DNA of 32,016 bases, from positions 1 through 32,016 of the forward strand of contig JANWLR010000008.1 in the NCBI GenBank assembly GCA_025450755.1, read 5' to 3'. Within the stretch, counting starts at the first letter, position 1; each line of letters begins with the position of its first letter. Origin of the DNA: Sphingomicrobium sp. Its GTDB lineage: Bacteria; Pseudomonadota; Alphaproteobacteria; Sphingomonadales; Sphingomonadaceae. The notes below the pieces were generated by a model, which had not been told where the DNA came from, made no database searches, and was given only the letters and a program-made list of their open reading frames with translations. The position numbers were made by a program, and so were the translations under genes. This document shows, piece by piece, positions 23,054-30,455 of this stretch.

Positions 23054-23230
23054 GACCCCCTCGATTCAGGAGACGCGCGCACAACGAATACAACCGTGTG
23101 CGAACTGCTGTTCTTAACATGGCATTTAACCGAAAGAAAATCTCGCCAGCCGGTCGTCCCGAAACGGATCGTTCGCGCGAGCCACTAAAGTCACTGTTCC
23201 AAAGGCAAAACCGCTACGAGATTGACTCTA

Positions 23231-23248
23231 GTTAACTTTGTGTTAACT
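23231..23248. repeat. Tandem GTTAACT repeat upstream of the PEP-CTERM gene
   Basis: GTTAACT occurs at 23231-23237 and again at 23242-23248, an 11-bp period that puts both copies on one face of the helix. A TTGACT at 23223-23228 lies just before, but no convincing -10 box is seen at 17 bp. The rest of the 23054-23281 gap shows nothing else clear. Candidate regulator or promoter site. Confidence 0.3.
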
Positions 23249-23281
23249 GCTTCCCGCACGCGCGGCGTTGGGGGGCATCCA

Positions 23282-23896
23282 ATGAGAAAGCTTTTGCTAT
23301 CGGCGGCCTGCCTATGCTCGGCCTCCATCGCGAATGCCGGCCCGACGATCACGTTCGAGGGTTATGCGAACCCATCCTATTATTACTCATTCACGGATCA
23401 TGGGGCGACGTTCACGGCGGCCGGGGCTACCGACGAATTCGCAATCGGTACCTTCACCATGCCCCCGGGCGGCTGGGGAACCAGCGGGCCGATGATCCTA
23501 TGTCCTCATACTATTGCCAGTTACTGCGGCGGCGATTTCAACGTGAGCTTCGTCAGTCCCGTGGACCACCTGCAATTTTATTTCACAGGCGACGACTCCA
23601 CGTCTGCGCTTTCAGTCCAGGCATTTCTGCACGGCATCTCGCTCGGGTCGATTTCGGTTAATGGCGACGGAAAACCCGGAACGGCCCAGCTGGTCAATCT
23701 CGCGAGTTTCGGGGCCATTGACTCAATCAAGGTTACTGGCGGCGGGAGCGATCCCTGGGGCGGCCTTGGTTATGACGACTTCAGCTTCCTGTTTCTTCCG
23801 GAGCCGTCTACCTGGGCGCTGATGCTGCTCGGGTTTGGAGCGATCGGCCTGTCGATGCGTCGAGAGCGACGCCGCAGCATCGCCGCTCAATCATAG
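23282..23896 (+). CDS. PEPxxWA-CTERM sorting domain protein
   Basis: 204 residues. A signal peptide MRKLLLSAACLCSASIANA is followed by a beta-rich secreted domain without recognisable catalytic motifs (GPTITFEGYANPSYYY..., FQFYFTGDD-like strands). The C-terminal sorting signal has the motif PEPSTWA, a hydrophobic helix LMLLGFGAIGLSM and a basic tail RRERRR. Such proteins are recognised by an exosortase and processed at the outer envelope; no exosortase gene is in this window. The ATG at 23282 has GGGGGG upstream; a TTG start 60 bp earlier would spoil the signal peptide. Upstream are two GTTAACT repeats. The 3' end overlaps the convergent LysR gene by 6 bp (TCATAG). Secure as a sorting-signal protein; cargo function unknown. 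Confidence 0.88.
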   Translation: MRKLLLSAACLCSASIANAGPTITFEGYANPSYYYSFTDHGATFTAAGATDEFAIGTFTMPPGGWGTSGPMILCPHTIASYCGGDFNVSFVSPVDHLQFYFTGDDSTSALSVQAFLHGISLGSISVNGDGKPGTAQLVNLASFGAIDSIKVTGGGSDPWGGLGYDDFSFLFLPEPSTWALMLLGFGAIGLSMRRERRRSIAAQS

Positions 23897-24874
23897 GACC
23901 GCCGATCGTTGCGCGGGCCGAAAGGCGGCCTGAACCGGCTCATGAGTACCCCAGCCACCGTCGTCCTCGGCGAGCGCGGTTTGCATCTCGCTGACGAGCC
24001 ATTCGCGAAAACGCTTCACCTTGGGCACCATCCTTCGCTCACGCGGATAGACCAGCCAATAGGCCCAGCCGCGCGTCGAGACTCGATCGGTGAAGGGAAC
24101 GGTGAGCCGGCCCGCCGCGACATCACCTTTCCATAACAAGGGCGTCAGCAGAGCAAAGCCCTGGCCCGCCATCGCCGCATGTCCCTCATTGGCCTGGTTT
24201 TCGAGGCGGATTCCGGGGCGGCGAAGCACAGACTCGTCAGCGGGGACGCCATTGTCGGAGAACCACTGCTGCCACCAATCGTCGCTCGGATTGATCAGAT
24301 GCTGGTGAGGCAGATCGCCGGGCTCAAGCCTTCGTCCAAGCCTTCGTTCAGCTTCCGAAAGGCACTCGGGGCTCGCCATCGGAGTGAAGGCGGATTCGAA
24401 CAATCGATATTCCTCCAGGCCTTCCCATTCGCCACTTCCCGCGCGGATAGCGACATCGGCATCGCCGCTCTTCAAGTCGCACAGCTCGTTGCTTGTGGTC
24501 ATTCGGACAGCGAGATCCGGATGCTCCATGTGAAAGGCGCCCAGCCGCCATGCGAGCCACGTGTTCGCAAAAGTGTGCGTGGTCGTGATCGTCAGCAAGG
24601 ATTCGTCTTCCTCGCGATGGCTGGCGAACGCCGCCTCGATCTGGTCAAACGCACCCGATAGCGCAGGCAGAAGACGAGCGCCGAGCTGGGTCAGTCGCGC
24701 CCGTCCTTTCTCTCGAACGAACAATGGAGCGCCGAGGCGCTCTTCGAGGCTTTTGACCTGATAGGAGACTGCCGCCTGGGTCATTCCGAGCTCGGCTGCC
24801 GCGGCAGTGAAATTCTCGGCTCGGGCGGCGGCTTCAAATGCCCGGATCGCCGCAAGTGGAGGAAGCCTTCTCAT
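23891..24874 (-). CDS. GcvA-like LysR-type transcriptional regulator
   Basis: 327 residues. The N-terminal winged helix-turn-helix (about 1-60: LPPLAAIRAFEAAARAENF, AAAELGMTQAAVSYQVKSLE) is the GcvA-type sequence, followed by a substrate-binding domain with TTTHTFANTWLAWRL, DADVAIRAGSG, and the family pattern AMAGQGFALLTPLLW. GcvA in E. coli controls glycine cleavage, but this subgroup is large and includes AmpR-like regulators, so the ligand is unknown. I chose the ATG at 24874 with GAGGTGAG upstream instead of the adjacent TTG. LysR regulators often control the gene they diverge from; here that would be the small-protein pair starting at 25033, with a CTAATTAG palindrome at 24944-24951 in the shared region. 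No glycine-cleavage gene is nearby. Confidence 0.92.
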   Translation of the reverse strand: MRRLPPLAAIRAFEAAARAENFTAAAAELGMTQAAVSYQVKSLEERLGAPLFVREKGRARLTQLGARLLPALSGAFDQIEAAFASHREEDESLLTITTTHTFANTWLAWRLGAFHMEHPDLAVRMTTSNELCDLKSGDADVAIRAGSGEWEGLEEYRLFESAFTPMASPECLSEAERRLGRRLEPGDLPHQHLINPSDDWWQQWFSDNGVPADESVLRRPGIRLENQANEGHAAMAGQGFALLTPLLWKGDVAAGRLTVPFTDRVSTRGWAYWLVYPRERRMVPKVKRFREWLVSEMQTALAEDDGGWGTHEPVQAAFRPAQRSAVL

Positions 24875-24916
24875 CAACTCACCTCATAAGCCCGATTTAT
24901 GGATTCCGTGGAGCGT

Positions 24917-24946
24917 TTGATTGGTGGAACGAATGCAGAATATCTA
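24917..24946 (+). promoter_or_regulatory. Candidate promoter for the small-protein genes
   Basis: TTGATT (24917-24922) and TATCTA (24941-24946) are spaced by 18 bp in the only AT-rich part of the gap between the LysR gene and the small proteins. The palindrome CTAATTAG (24944-24951) overlaps the -10 box and could be a LysR or other regulator site. A start of transcription near 24953 would give a leader of ~80 bases. Prediction by eye. Confidence 0.4.
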
Positions 24947-24960
24947 ATTAGGAATCAAGT

Positions 24961-25006
24961 CGCCGGCGGGGACCAACCCCTCCCCTCACAGCCCGCCTCG
25001 CCGGCG
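24961..25006 (+). promoter_or_regulatory. Leader hairpin with C-rich loop before the small-protein genes
   Basis: CGCCGGCGGGG (24961-24971) pairs with the complementary segment at 24996-25006 as an 11-bp GC-rich stem with one G-U pair, around a 24-base loop containing CCCCTCCCC. The loop holds CTCC, complementary to the Shine-Dalgarno GGAG at 25021-25024. It could shield or control translation of the first small gene. The structure is clear; the function is inferred. Confidence 0.5.
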
Positions 25007-25032
25007 GCCACCTACAGTTAAGGAGACTTGCC

Positions 25033-25221
25033 ATGGCTTATGGCCTCAGCACCCGTGCGTTCATCGAGGGCGGACCCGTGGAGCAGGTCGCCAAGGTGGA
25101 AACAATCCGCTCCCGCGCCCGCTCATGGCACGCACTCAGCGACAGCTGCCGGCTCGCCGTTATCGAGCAGGCGCTGCGCGCCGCCAACGACCGCATCGAC
25201 GGTTATCCCATCGCACTTTGA
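25033..25221 (+). CDS. Small protein of unknown function, 62 residues
   Basis: 62 residues beginning MAYGLSTRAFIEGG. I do not recognise a family. It is soluble, has no signal peptide, and seems mostly helical after residue 15, with basic and hydrophobic residues in amphipathic order (SRARSWHALSDSCRLAVIEQ). The start is strong: ATG at 25033 with AAGGAG 8 bases upstream. It is followed after 19 bp by another small gene that has its own good ribosome site, so the two form a small operon. A structured leader and a candidate promoter precede it, and a LysR regulator is divergent. Strong translation signals argue that it is a genuine gene. It is not a DUF1127 protein, since that family's Trp/Arg-rich motif is absent. 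Confidence 0.65.
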   Translation: MAYGLSTRAFIEGGPVEQVAKVETIRSRARSWHALSDSCRLAVIEQALRAANDRIDGYPIAL

Positions 25222-25240
25222 GAAACAGGAGATGGTCACC

Positions 25241-25417
25241 ATGATCGACGAGATTTTCGACCGTCAGTATCAGGCGGGAAGAGACGCGCTGAACGCGTCC
25301 ATCGCATCTGCATTCGCGCGCTTCAGCCGAGCCTTCGGCAATGCTTTCCATGTGCTGAACAAGATCGAATATGAAGCGCCTTGGAACGCTCGGTCCAAGC
25401 CCAGTCGCTGTAACTGA
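25241..25417 (+). CDS. Small protein of unknown function, 58 residues
   Basis: 58 residues starting MIDEIFDRQYQAGRDALN and ending in a polar tail. No family is recognised. Residues 1-45 should form one long amphipathic helix with regularly spaced Phe residues (FARFSRAFGNAFHVLNKI). The ATG at 25241 has CAGGAG about 9 bases upstream; the frame is open further left to a start at 25028 but that version overlaps the first small gene in another frame and is unlikely. It lies 19 bp after the 62-residue protein and ends about 85 bp before a strong terminator, which closes the unit. The amphipathic, aromatic-rich helix may bind a membrane or a partner protein. Probably real. Confidence 0.6.
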   Translation: MIDEIFDRQYQAGRDALNASIASAFARFSRAFGNAFHVLNKIEYEAPWNARSKPSRCN

Positions 25418-25502
25418 TGCCCCCGAGGAGCGCGGACGGCACGCGCCGCGCTCATCATTCTCCGAGCCAACCCGCCAGGCGTTCGCTGCTGACGCCAGGG
25501 TC

Positions 25503-25548
25503 CCGCCGGTCTCGCCCCCCCGAAAAGGCGAGGCCGGCGGTCTCCTTT
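25503..25548 (+). terminator. Rho-independent terminator after the small-protein operon
   Basis: CCGCCGGTCTCGCC (25503-25516) pairs with GGCGAGGCCGGCGG (25527-25540) as a 14-bp stem with one G-T wobble and a 10-base loop, followed by TCTCCTTTT. It ends transcription of the two small genes before purC. The T-run is interrupted, but the stem is very strong. The remainder of the 25418-25642 gap shows nothing else convincing. Confidence 0.75.
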
Positions 25549-25642
25549 TGGGCAAGACGCATCAGCACCCTCAATTGCGGTCGCACCGCGGCTCGCCTAT
25601 AGCCCCGCGTTCCTTCGAAATTTCCTTGGAGTAACGCGAACA

Positions 25643-26422
25643 GTGGCTCGCCGCCGCCAGATTTATGAGGGCAAGGCCAAGATCCTCTACGAGGGTCCGG
25701 AACCCGGCACGCTCATCCAGTATTTCAAGGACGACGCCACCGCCTTCAACGCGCAGAAGCGCGGCACGATCAGCGGCAAGGGCGTCATCAACAACCGCAT
25801 TTCCGAGCATATCTTCACCTCGCTCGCGGCGATCGGTGTGCCGACCCATTTCATCCGGCGTCTCAACATGCGCGAGCAGTTGATCCGCCAGGTTGAGATC
25901 ATCCCGGTCGAGGTGGTGGTCCGGAACGTCGCCGCTGGCTCGCTGTCGAAGCGCCTCGGTATCGAGGAAGGTACCCAGCTGCCCCGCACGATCATTGAAT
26001 ATTATTACAAGGATGACGCGCTCGGCGATCCGATGATCGCCGACGAGCATATCGCCTGCTTCGGCTGGGCGACTCAGGACGAGATGAACGATATCGCCGA
26101 CATGGCGATCCGGGTGAACGACTTCCTTTCCGGAATGTTCGCTGCGATCGGCATTCGACTGATCGATTTCAAACTCGAGTTCGGCCGAATCTGGGACGGG
26201 GATTTTTCGCGCGTGATCCTTGCCGACGAGATCAGCCCCGACGGCTGCCGACTGTGGGACATCAAGACGAATCAGAAGCTGGACAAGGACCGGTTCCGGC
26301 AGGACCTCGGCGGTGTTGAGGAAGCCTATCAGGAAGTGGCGCGACGCCTCGGGCTGCTCCAGCCCGACGATGATTTCGCAGTCCTTGATCTGGACAGCCA
26401 TCGCAAGAAGCGCGGCCGCTAG
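25643..26422 (+). CDS. purC: Phosphoribosylaminoimidazole-succinocarboxamide synthase (SAICAR synthetase)
   Basis: 259 residues. It joins aspartate to CAIR with ATP in purine synthesis. The family sequence is clear from the first residues: [24 protein letters not shown] (nucleotide loop), [31 protein letters not shown] (substrate-binding), and the Asp-rich [14 protein letters not shown]. The start is GTG at 25643 with GGAG 12 bases upstream. It stands alone here; purL/purQ/purS, often adjacent in alphaproteobacteria, are not in this window. The stop is shared tail-to-tail with the DUF1801 gene through CTAG at 26419-26422. Secure. Confidence 0.97.
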   Translation: MARRRQIYEGKAKILYEGPEPGTLIQYFKDDATAFNAQKRGTISGKGVINNRISEHIFTSLAAIGVPTHFIRRLNMREQLIRQVEIIPVEVVVRNVAAGSLSKRLGIEEGTQLPRTIIEYYYKDDALGDPMIADEHIACFGWATQDEMNDIADMAIRVNDFLSGMFAAIGIRLIDFKLEFGRIWDGDFSRVILADEISPDGCRLWDIKTNQKLDKDRFRQDLGGVEEAYQEVARRLGLLQPDDDFAVLDLDSHRKKRGR

Positions 26423-26868
26423 GCGGCAGGCCTCCTCGGCCGCTGCTTTGCCGAAATCGACTTGATTATCAGCGCGCCTTTGCCGTTCGCGGGCAGCGGA
26501 GGAGCTCGTTCGACCGCAGCGTCGACCAGCGCGACGACCTCGGGCTCCTCAAGACGTTCAATCGGCCGAAGCCTGACACTTCTGACCTGCGCCCCGGTGC
26601 CTTCCAGCAGCCCGTGCGGATCGGGCAAGTCGATGCCCCTTAGAAAGAACAATGTCACCCATCGTGGATAAAGCGCAATCGAGAGGATGATGTCCCCGAC
26701 TTTGTCACTCGAGCCGAACCCCACGACGAGGGCATTGTAATTGTCGTAGACGAGCCGTGTCGTCGTCAAAAGCCGAGTCTCCAGGAAACTTAGCGCGCGC
26801 CGCGCATCGCTCGCCACCTCCGGCGAGTAGCGGTCGATGAAGGCGTCGAGCTGCGCCTTCGCATCCAC
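26419..26868 (-). CDS. DUF1801 domain-containing protein
   Basis: 149 residues that fit the DUF1801 (YdhG-like) family: an N-terminal helix [18 protein letters not shown], a central strand pair around [29 protein letters not shown], and a later [20 protein letters not shown] segment. The last ~25 residues are basic and may be disordered. The fold is related to a small beta-sheet scaffold of unknown activity and no catalytic residues can be named. The start is GTG at 26868 with GAGG 8 bases upstream, overlapping the end of the ABM-like gene, which it follows after 2 bp. It is convergent with purC. Family moderately certain, function unknown. Confidence 0.72.
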   Translation of the reverse strand: MDAKAQLDAFIDRYSPEVASDARRALSFLETRLLTTTRLVYDNYNALVVGFGSSDKVGDIILSIALYPRWVTLFFLRGIDLPDPHGLLEGTGAQVRSVRLRPIERLEEPEVVALVDAAVERAPPLPANGKGALIIKSISAKQRPRRPAA

Positions 26869-26870
26869 GG

Positions 26871-27173
26871 TCAGACCTCGATGACTTCGAAATGCAGCAC
26901 CTCGGGTTCCATCTCGAGCAGGAAGCCTGGATCGAAATCGTAATATTTGGCCCTGGTAAGATGTTCACCGGCAAAGCGCCTGATCGCGTCCTCGCTCTCC
27001 CAGAAGGTGAATGTCTCGACGTGGACCACGCCGCCTTCGCGGCGATGGAGGCACCAGGCGCCGATATTTCCAGGTGTCCTGCGATAATCGGCCAGACCGA
27101 CCTCTTTCGTCAGACTCAAATATTTATCGGCCTTGTCGGCCGGAACCCGACCGTGCCAGCGTCGTGCAATCAT
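26871..27173 (-). CDS. Small ABM-like (dimeric alpha/beta barrel) protein
   Basis: 100 residues with the pattern of antibiotic-biosynthesis-monooxygenase/dimeric ferredoxin-like proteins: MIARRWHGRVPADKADKYLS as first strand and helix, GNIGAWCLHRREGG, HVETFTFWESEDAIRRFAG with the typical F-W-E-S-E-D segment, and a final strand VLHFEVIEV. Members form dimers that bind small hydrophobic or heme ligands, or act as cofactor-less oxygenases; no activity can be predicted here. The ATG at 27173 has AGAGGAC 8 bases upstream. It lies 49 bp from the divergent priA gene and is followed after 2 bp by the DUF1801 gene, so the two should be co-transcribed. Confidence 0.68.
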   Translation of the reverse strand: MIARRWHGRVPADKADKYLSLTKEVGLADYRRTPGNIGAWCLHRREGGVVHVETFTFWESEDAIRRFAGEHLTRAKYYDFDPGFLLEMEPEVLHFEVIEV

Positions 27174-27222
27174 TCGAACGTCCTCTTGCTAGACGTTCCC
27201 TCAGCCCGCATCAGCCATAGCG

Positions 27223-29385
27223 ATGAAGCGCGCCCGTGTCGTGACCCTCAATGCAGCGCTCGGGCCGCTCGATTACCGAGTACCCGACGGCATGGACGTC
27301 GAACCGGGCTCGATTGTCGTTGCTCCGCTGGGGCCGCGCCAACTGCTCGGCGTTGCGTGGGAAGCGGAGCGGCTCCCGACGAGCGAAGTCCCGGATTCGC
27401 GGCTGCGGCCGCTCGCGGATGTGCTCGACGCTTCGCCCATCGCCCCTCCGCTGCGGCGCCTTTGCGAATGGACGGCGGATTATTATCTTGCGCCGCTCGC
27501 CTCGGTCTTGCGCATGGTTCTGCCTTCCTCTGCGGCTTTGGACGGACCGCGGCAGCTCACCGAATATCGGTCGACCGGAGCAGTTCCAGAGCGCCTGACT
27601 CCCCAGCGTGAGAAAGCGCTTGCTGCGCTCGAGGGACGGCAGGGCACTGTTCGCGAACTCGCCGATCATGCAGGTGTCAGTGACAGCGTCATGCGCGGTC
27701 TCGTGAATGCCGGCGCGCTCGAAGCCGTGTCGGTCGATGCCGATCGTCCCCTTGCTCGACCCGATCCGGACCACGCGCCACCTGACCTCAATCAAGACCA
27801 GCGCGATGCTGCAGCGAGCCTCGCGTCCGCAATCGGCAAGGGCTTTGACCCCGTGCTGCTCGACGGCGTGACCGGCTCCGGCAAGACAGAAGTCTATTTC
27901 GAAGCGATCGCCCAATGCTTGCGCCAGGGGAAGCAGGCGCTCGTACTTCTGCCGGAAATCGCACTGACCGAGCCGTTTCTGAAGCGTTTCGAGGCGCGGT
28001 TCGAATGCGCTCCGGTCGCGTGGCACTCAGACCTCCGCTCGTCCCAGCGCCGCCGCGCCTGGCGCGGGATAGCCAGCGGCGAGGCCGCCGTGACCGTCGG
28101 TGCTCGCTCCGCTCTCTTCCTCCCCTATCCCAACCTCGGACTGATCGTCGTCGACGAGGCGCACGAGCCCAGCTTCAAGCAGGAGGACTCAGTCCAGTAT
28201 CAGGCCCGTGACACCGCCGTAATGCGCGCGAAATTCGAAGACATACCGGTGATCCTCTCGACCGCCACCCCGCCGATTGAAAGCAAGCACATGGTTGAAC
28301 TCGGCCGCTATCGCGAGGTCAGCCTGCCCGAACGCTTTGCAGGAGCATCATTGCCCAAGATCAGCGCCATAGACCTGACCAAGGACCCGCCGCCACGCGG
28401 CCGCTGGTTAGCGCCGCAGCTGGTGAGCGAGCTCGAGGCGAATCTCGAGCGCGGCGAGCAGTCGCTATTGTTCCTCAACCGTCGCGGGTTCGCGCCACTA
28501 ACGCTTTGCCGCCACTGCGGCCATCGCTTCCAATGCCCGAACTGCACGGCGTGGATGGTCGAGCACCGGCTGATGCACCGGCTCGCGTGCCATCATTGCG
28601 GACATGTCATGCCGCCGCCGAAGGTTTGCCCTCAGTGCGGGGAAGAGGACAGCCTGGTTGCTTGCGGTCCCGGAGTTGAGCGCATCGCCGATGAAATCGC
28701 GGCGCTGTTCCCGGATTCGCGAACGGCGATCGTCACTTCCGACACGATCTGGTCGCCCTTGCGGGCCGCGGAGTTCGTCGGCGCGATGGAGGCGGGTGCG
28801 ATCGACATCGTCGTCGGCACTCAATTGGTGACGAAGGGCTATCATTTTCCCAACCTGACGCTAGTCGGCGTGGTCGATGCGGATCTTGGCCTTGCGGGCG
28901 GCGACCTGAGGGCTGCCGAGCGCAGCTTCCAACAGATCCAGCAAGTCGCAGGCCGGGCAGGCCGGGGGGACAAGCCCGGACGAGTCTATATCCAGACCCA
29001 CGACCCGGATGCGCCGGTCATTGCTGCACTGGTCAAAGGCGATGCCGTGGGTTTCTACGCCGCCGAGACGCAAGCGCGGCACGAAGCTGCAATGCCGCCC
29101 TTCGGCCGGCTCGCAGCGATCATCGTTTCGGCTGAGGACTCCAATGAGGCCGAGAGTGTAGCCCGGCGCATCGGCCATTCAGCGCCGCAGGTAGAAGGAA
29201 TGGCGGTGTTCGGCCCCGCCCCCGCCCCACTAGCCATGCTCCGCGGGCGCCACCGCCAGCGCCTCCTCGTTCATGCTCGCCGAAGCCTCGACGTTCAGGA
29301 CGTCATCCGCGACTGGCTCGCAGCAATCGACTGGAGCGCAAAGGTTCGCGTCAGCGTTGACGTCGACCCTTACAGTTTTGTCTAG
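27223..29385 (+). CDS. priA: Primosomal protein N', replication restart helicase
   Basis: 720 residues. It recognises stalled forks and loads the replicative helicase. It has an N-terminal DNA-binding domain (about 1-105), a SF2 helicase with Walker A GVTGSGKT (215-222) and the DEAH box D311-E-A-H in VVDEAHEPSFKQED, and a zinc-binding insertion with paired cysteines near 430-480 (CRHCGH, CPNC, CHHCGH, CPQCGEE). The later helicase motifs GTQLVTKGYHFPNL and QVAGRAGRGDKPG are present. The length is normal. The ATG at 27223 is the first in frame. It stands apart from its neighbours; the gap of 71 bp after the stop has no clear terminator. Secure. Confidence 0.97.
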   Translation: MKRARVVTLNAALGPLDYRVPDGMDVEPGSIVVAPLGPRQLLGVAWEAERLPTSEVPDSRLRPLADVLDASPIAPPLRRLCEWTADYYLAPLASVLRMVLPSSAALDGPRQLTEYRSTGAVPERLTPQREKALAALEGRQGTVRELADHAGVSDSVMRGLVNAGALEAVSVDADRPLARPDPDHAPPDLNQDQRDAAASLASAIGKGFDPVLLDGVTGSGKTEVYFEAIAQCLRQGKQALVLLPEIALTEPFLKRFEARFECAPVAWHSDLRSSQRRRAWRGIASGEAAVTVGARSALFLPYPNLGLIVVDEAHEPSFKQEDSVQYQARDTAVMRAKFEDIPVILSTATPPIESKHMVELGRYREVSLPERFAGASLPKISAIDLTKDPPPRGRWLAPQLVSELEANLERGEQSLLFLNRRGFAPLTLCRHCGHRFQCPNCTAWMVEHRLMHRLACHHCGHVMPPPKVCPQCGEEDSLVACGPGVERIADEIAALFPDSRTAIVTSDTIWSPLRAAEFVGAMEAGAIDIVVGTQLVTKGYHFPNLTLVGVVDADLGLAGGDLRAAERSFQQIQQVAGRAGRGDKPGRVYIQTHDPDAPVIAALVKGDAVGFYAAETQARHEAAMPPFGRLAAIIVSAEDSNEAESVARRIGHSAPQVEGMAVFGPAPAPLAMLRGRHRQRLLVHARRSLDVQDVIRDWLAAIDWSAKVRVSVDVDPYSFV

Positions 29386-29456
29386 AAATGACGCATGCCA
29401 GAAGGGATTGCATGGGTGAGTTTGCAATGGCCCGCTGGGTGGGGGCGAACAAAAAA

Positions 29457-30395
29457 CTAGGGCTCGCTTCTTTTTATGCGAACGTCTCGGTGAGCGGCTC
29501 CACTCTCTCTCTTCGCCGCCTTAATCCATCGCGGCTGGACCAGTTCCCCCTTGTGAATCGCGAACCACAACATCCACAGACCGAAAATCGTCGCGAGCAC
29601 GATGGCGATCAGCGATGCTTCAAGTCCGAAGCCATTGCCGGTTAGAAGCGGCGGACCGCTGAGACGGGCAGCAAGCATTCCGTGGACGCTGGTTCCCGAA
29701 ACAGGGATGTCGTAAATCTCTCCTTGAGCGAAGTTCCAGGCAGCATGGAGTCCCATCGGCATCCACAGGCTGCGCGTCAGCATATATGCTGCGCCGAGCA
29801 TCACGCCGGCTTCGAAGGCGATCCCGACCGCGGCGATCGGGCTTGCGTGAGGGTTGAAAAGATGCGCCGCCCCGAAAAACGCTGACGTGACGAGCAACGC
29901 CATCCAGCTTCCCCCCCACTCTTCGATCCAGCGGAAGAGAATTCCCCGAAACATCAGCTCTTCCGAGAAGGCAGCGAAGATCGTCGGGCTGACGACCGCC
30001 GCGAGGAGGCCTGTCAGATCGCCCTCCCCGGTCACCCGGTAGACGCCGAGAATCGCCGCCACGCCCACCGCGGACGAGAAAATGAGCAGGCCGGCACCGG
30101 CACCCATCGCCAGGTGCCGAAGCGCCTTCGGATCGCGATAATCGTCGCGTGGATGCTCGCCCATCCGGCGGATGACGAGTTCATAGAGAATGATCAGAAG
30201 CGGAATTGCGAGGATGTCGAACTTCATCTCGAAACTGAAGCCCGCAATCGGCGGCATCGCGAACTTGTCGAGGGCTCCGGCGATGCTGATGGTGATGATG
30301 TACAAAACGACCGCGATGAGCATGGTGACGAGTGGGTAATCGACGATCCTCCGCCAGCGCGATTGATCGTCCGACATCGTCACAGCGTCATTCAT
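29457..30395 (-). CDS. CPBP-family intramembrane metalloprotease (CAAX/bacteriocin-processing type)
   Basis: 312 residues from the ATG at 30395. It has about seven to eight hydrophobic helices. The three CPBP (Abi) motifs are present: EE-x3-R at E145-E146 and R150 (SEELMFRG), F-x3-H at F174 and H178 (FFGAAHLF), and H-x3-N at H217 and N221 (LHAAWNFAQG). Eukaryotic relatives cleave prenylated CAAX proteins; bacterial members process peptides or act as immunity proteins, and the substrate here is unknown. The ATG at 30395 has GGGAGGG about 9 bases upstream; a TTG three codons earlier overlaps that ribosome site. The gene sits between priA (convergent) and ada on the same strand, 60 bp from the latter. 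Confident in the family. Confidence 0.88.
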   Translation of the reverse strand: MNDAVTMSDDQSRWRRIVDYPLVTMLIAVVLYIITISIAGALDKFAMPPIAGFSFEMKFDILAIPLLIILYELVIRRMGEHPRDDYRDPKALRHLAMGAGAGLLIFSSAVGVAAILGVYRVTGEGDLTGLLAAVVSPTIFAAFSEELMFRGILFRWIEEWGGSWMALLVTSAFFGAAHLFNPHASPIAAVGIAFEAGVMLGAAYMLTRSLWMPMGLHAAWNFAQGEIYDIPVSGTSVHGMLAARLSGPPLLTGNGFGLEASLIAIVLATIFGLWMLWFAIHKGELVQPRWIKAAKRESGAAHRDVRIKRSEP

Positions 30396-30455
30396 TTGGC
30401 TCAACCCTCCCGTTCAGCGCGCTGTTGAGCCGAACGCGCTCGGGACGGCAAGCGC

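Noticed and set aside
23222-23281. TTG start giving a longer PEP-CTERM precursor
   Set aside because: The extra 20 residues would precede and bury the signal peptide; the ATG at 23282 has a good ribosome site.
27211-28026. Open frame of 271 codons opposite the 5' part of priA
   Set aside because: priA is certain on the other strand and the translation shows no domain.
29386-29456. Small RNA or terminator between priA and the CPBP gene
   Set aside because: Only a 6-bp stem (ATTGCA/TGCAAT) with a 10-base loop and no T-run is visible.
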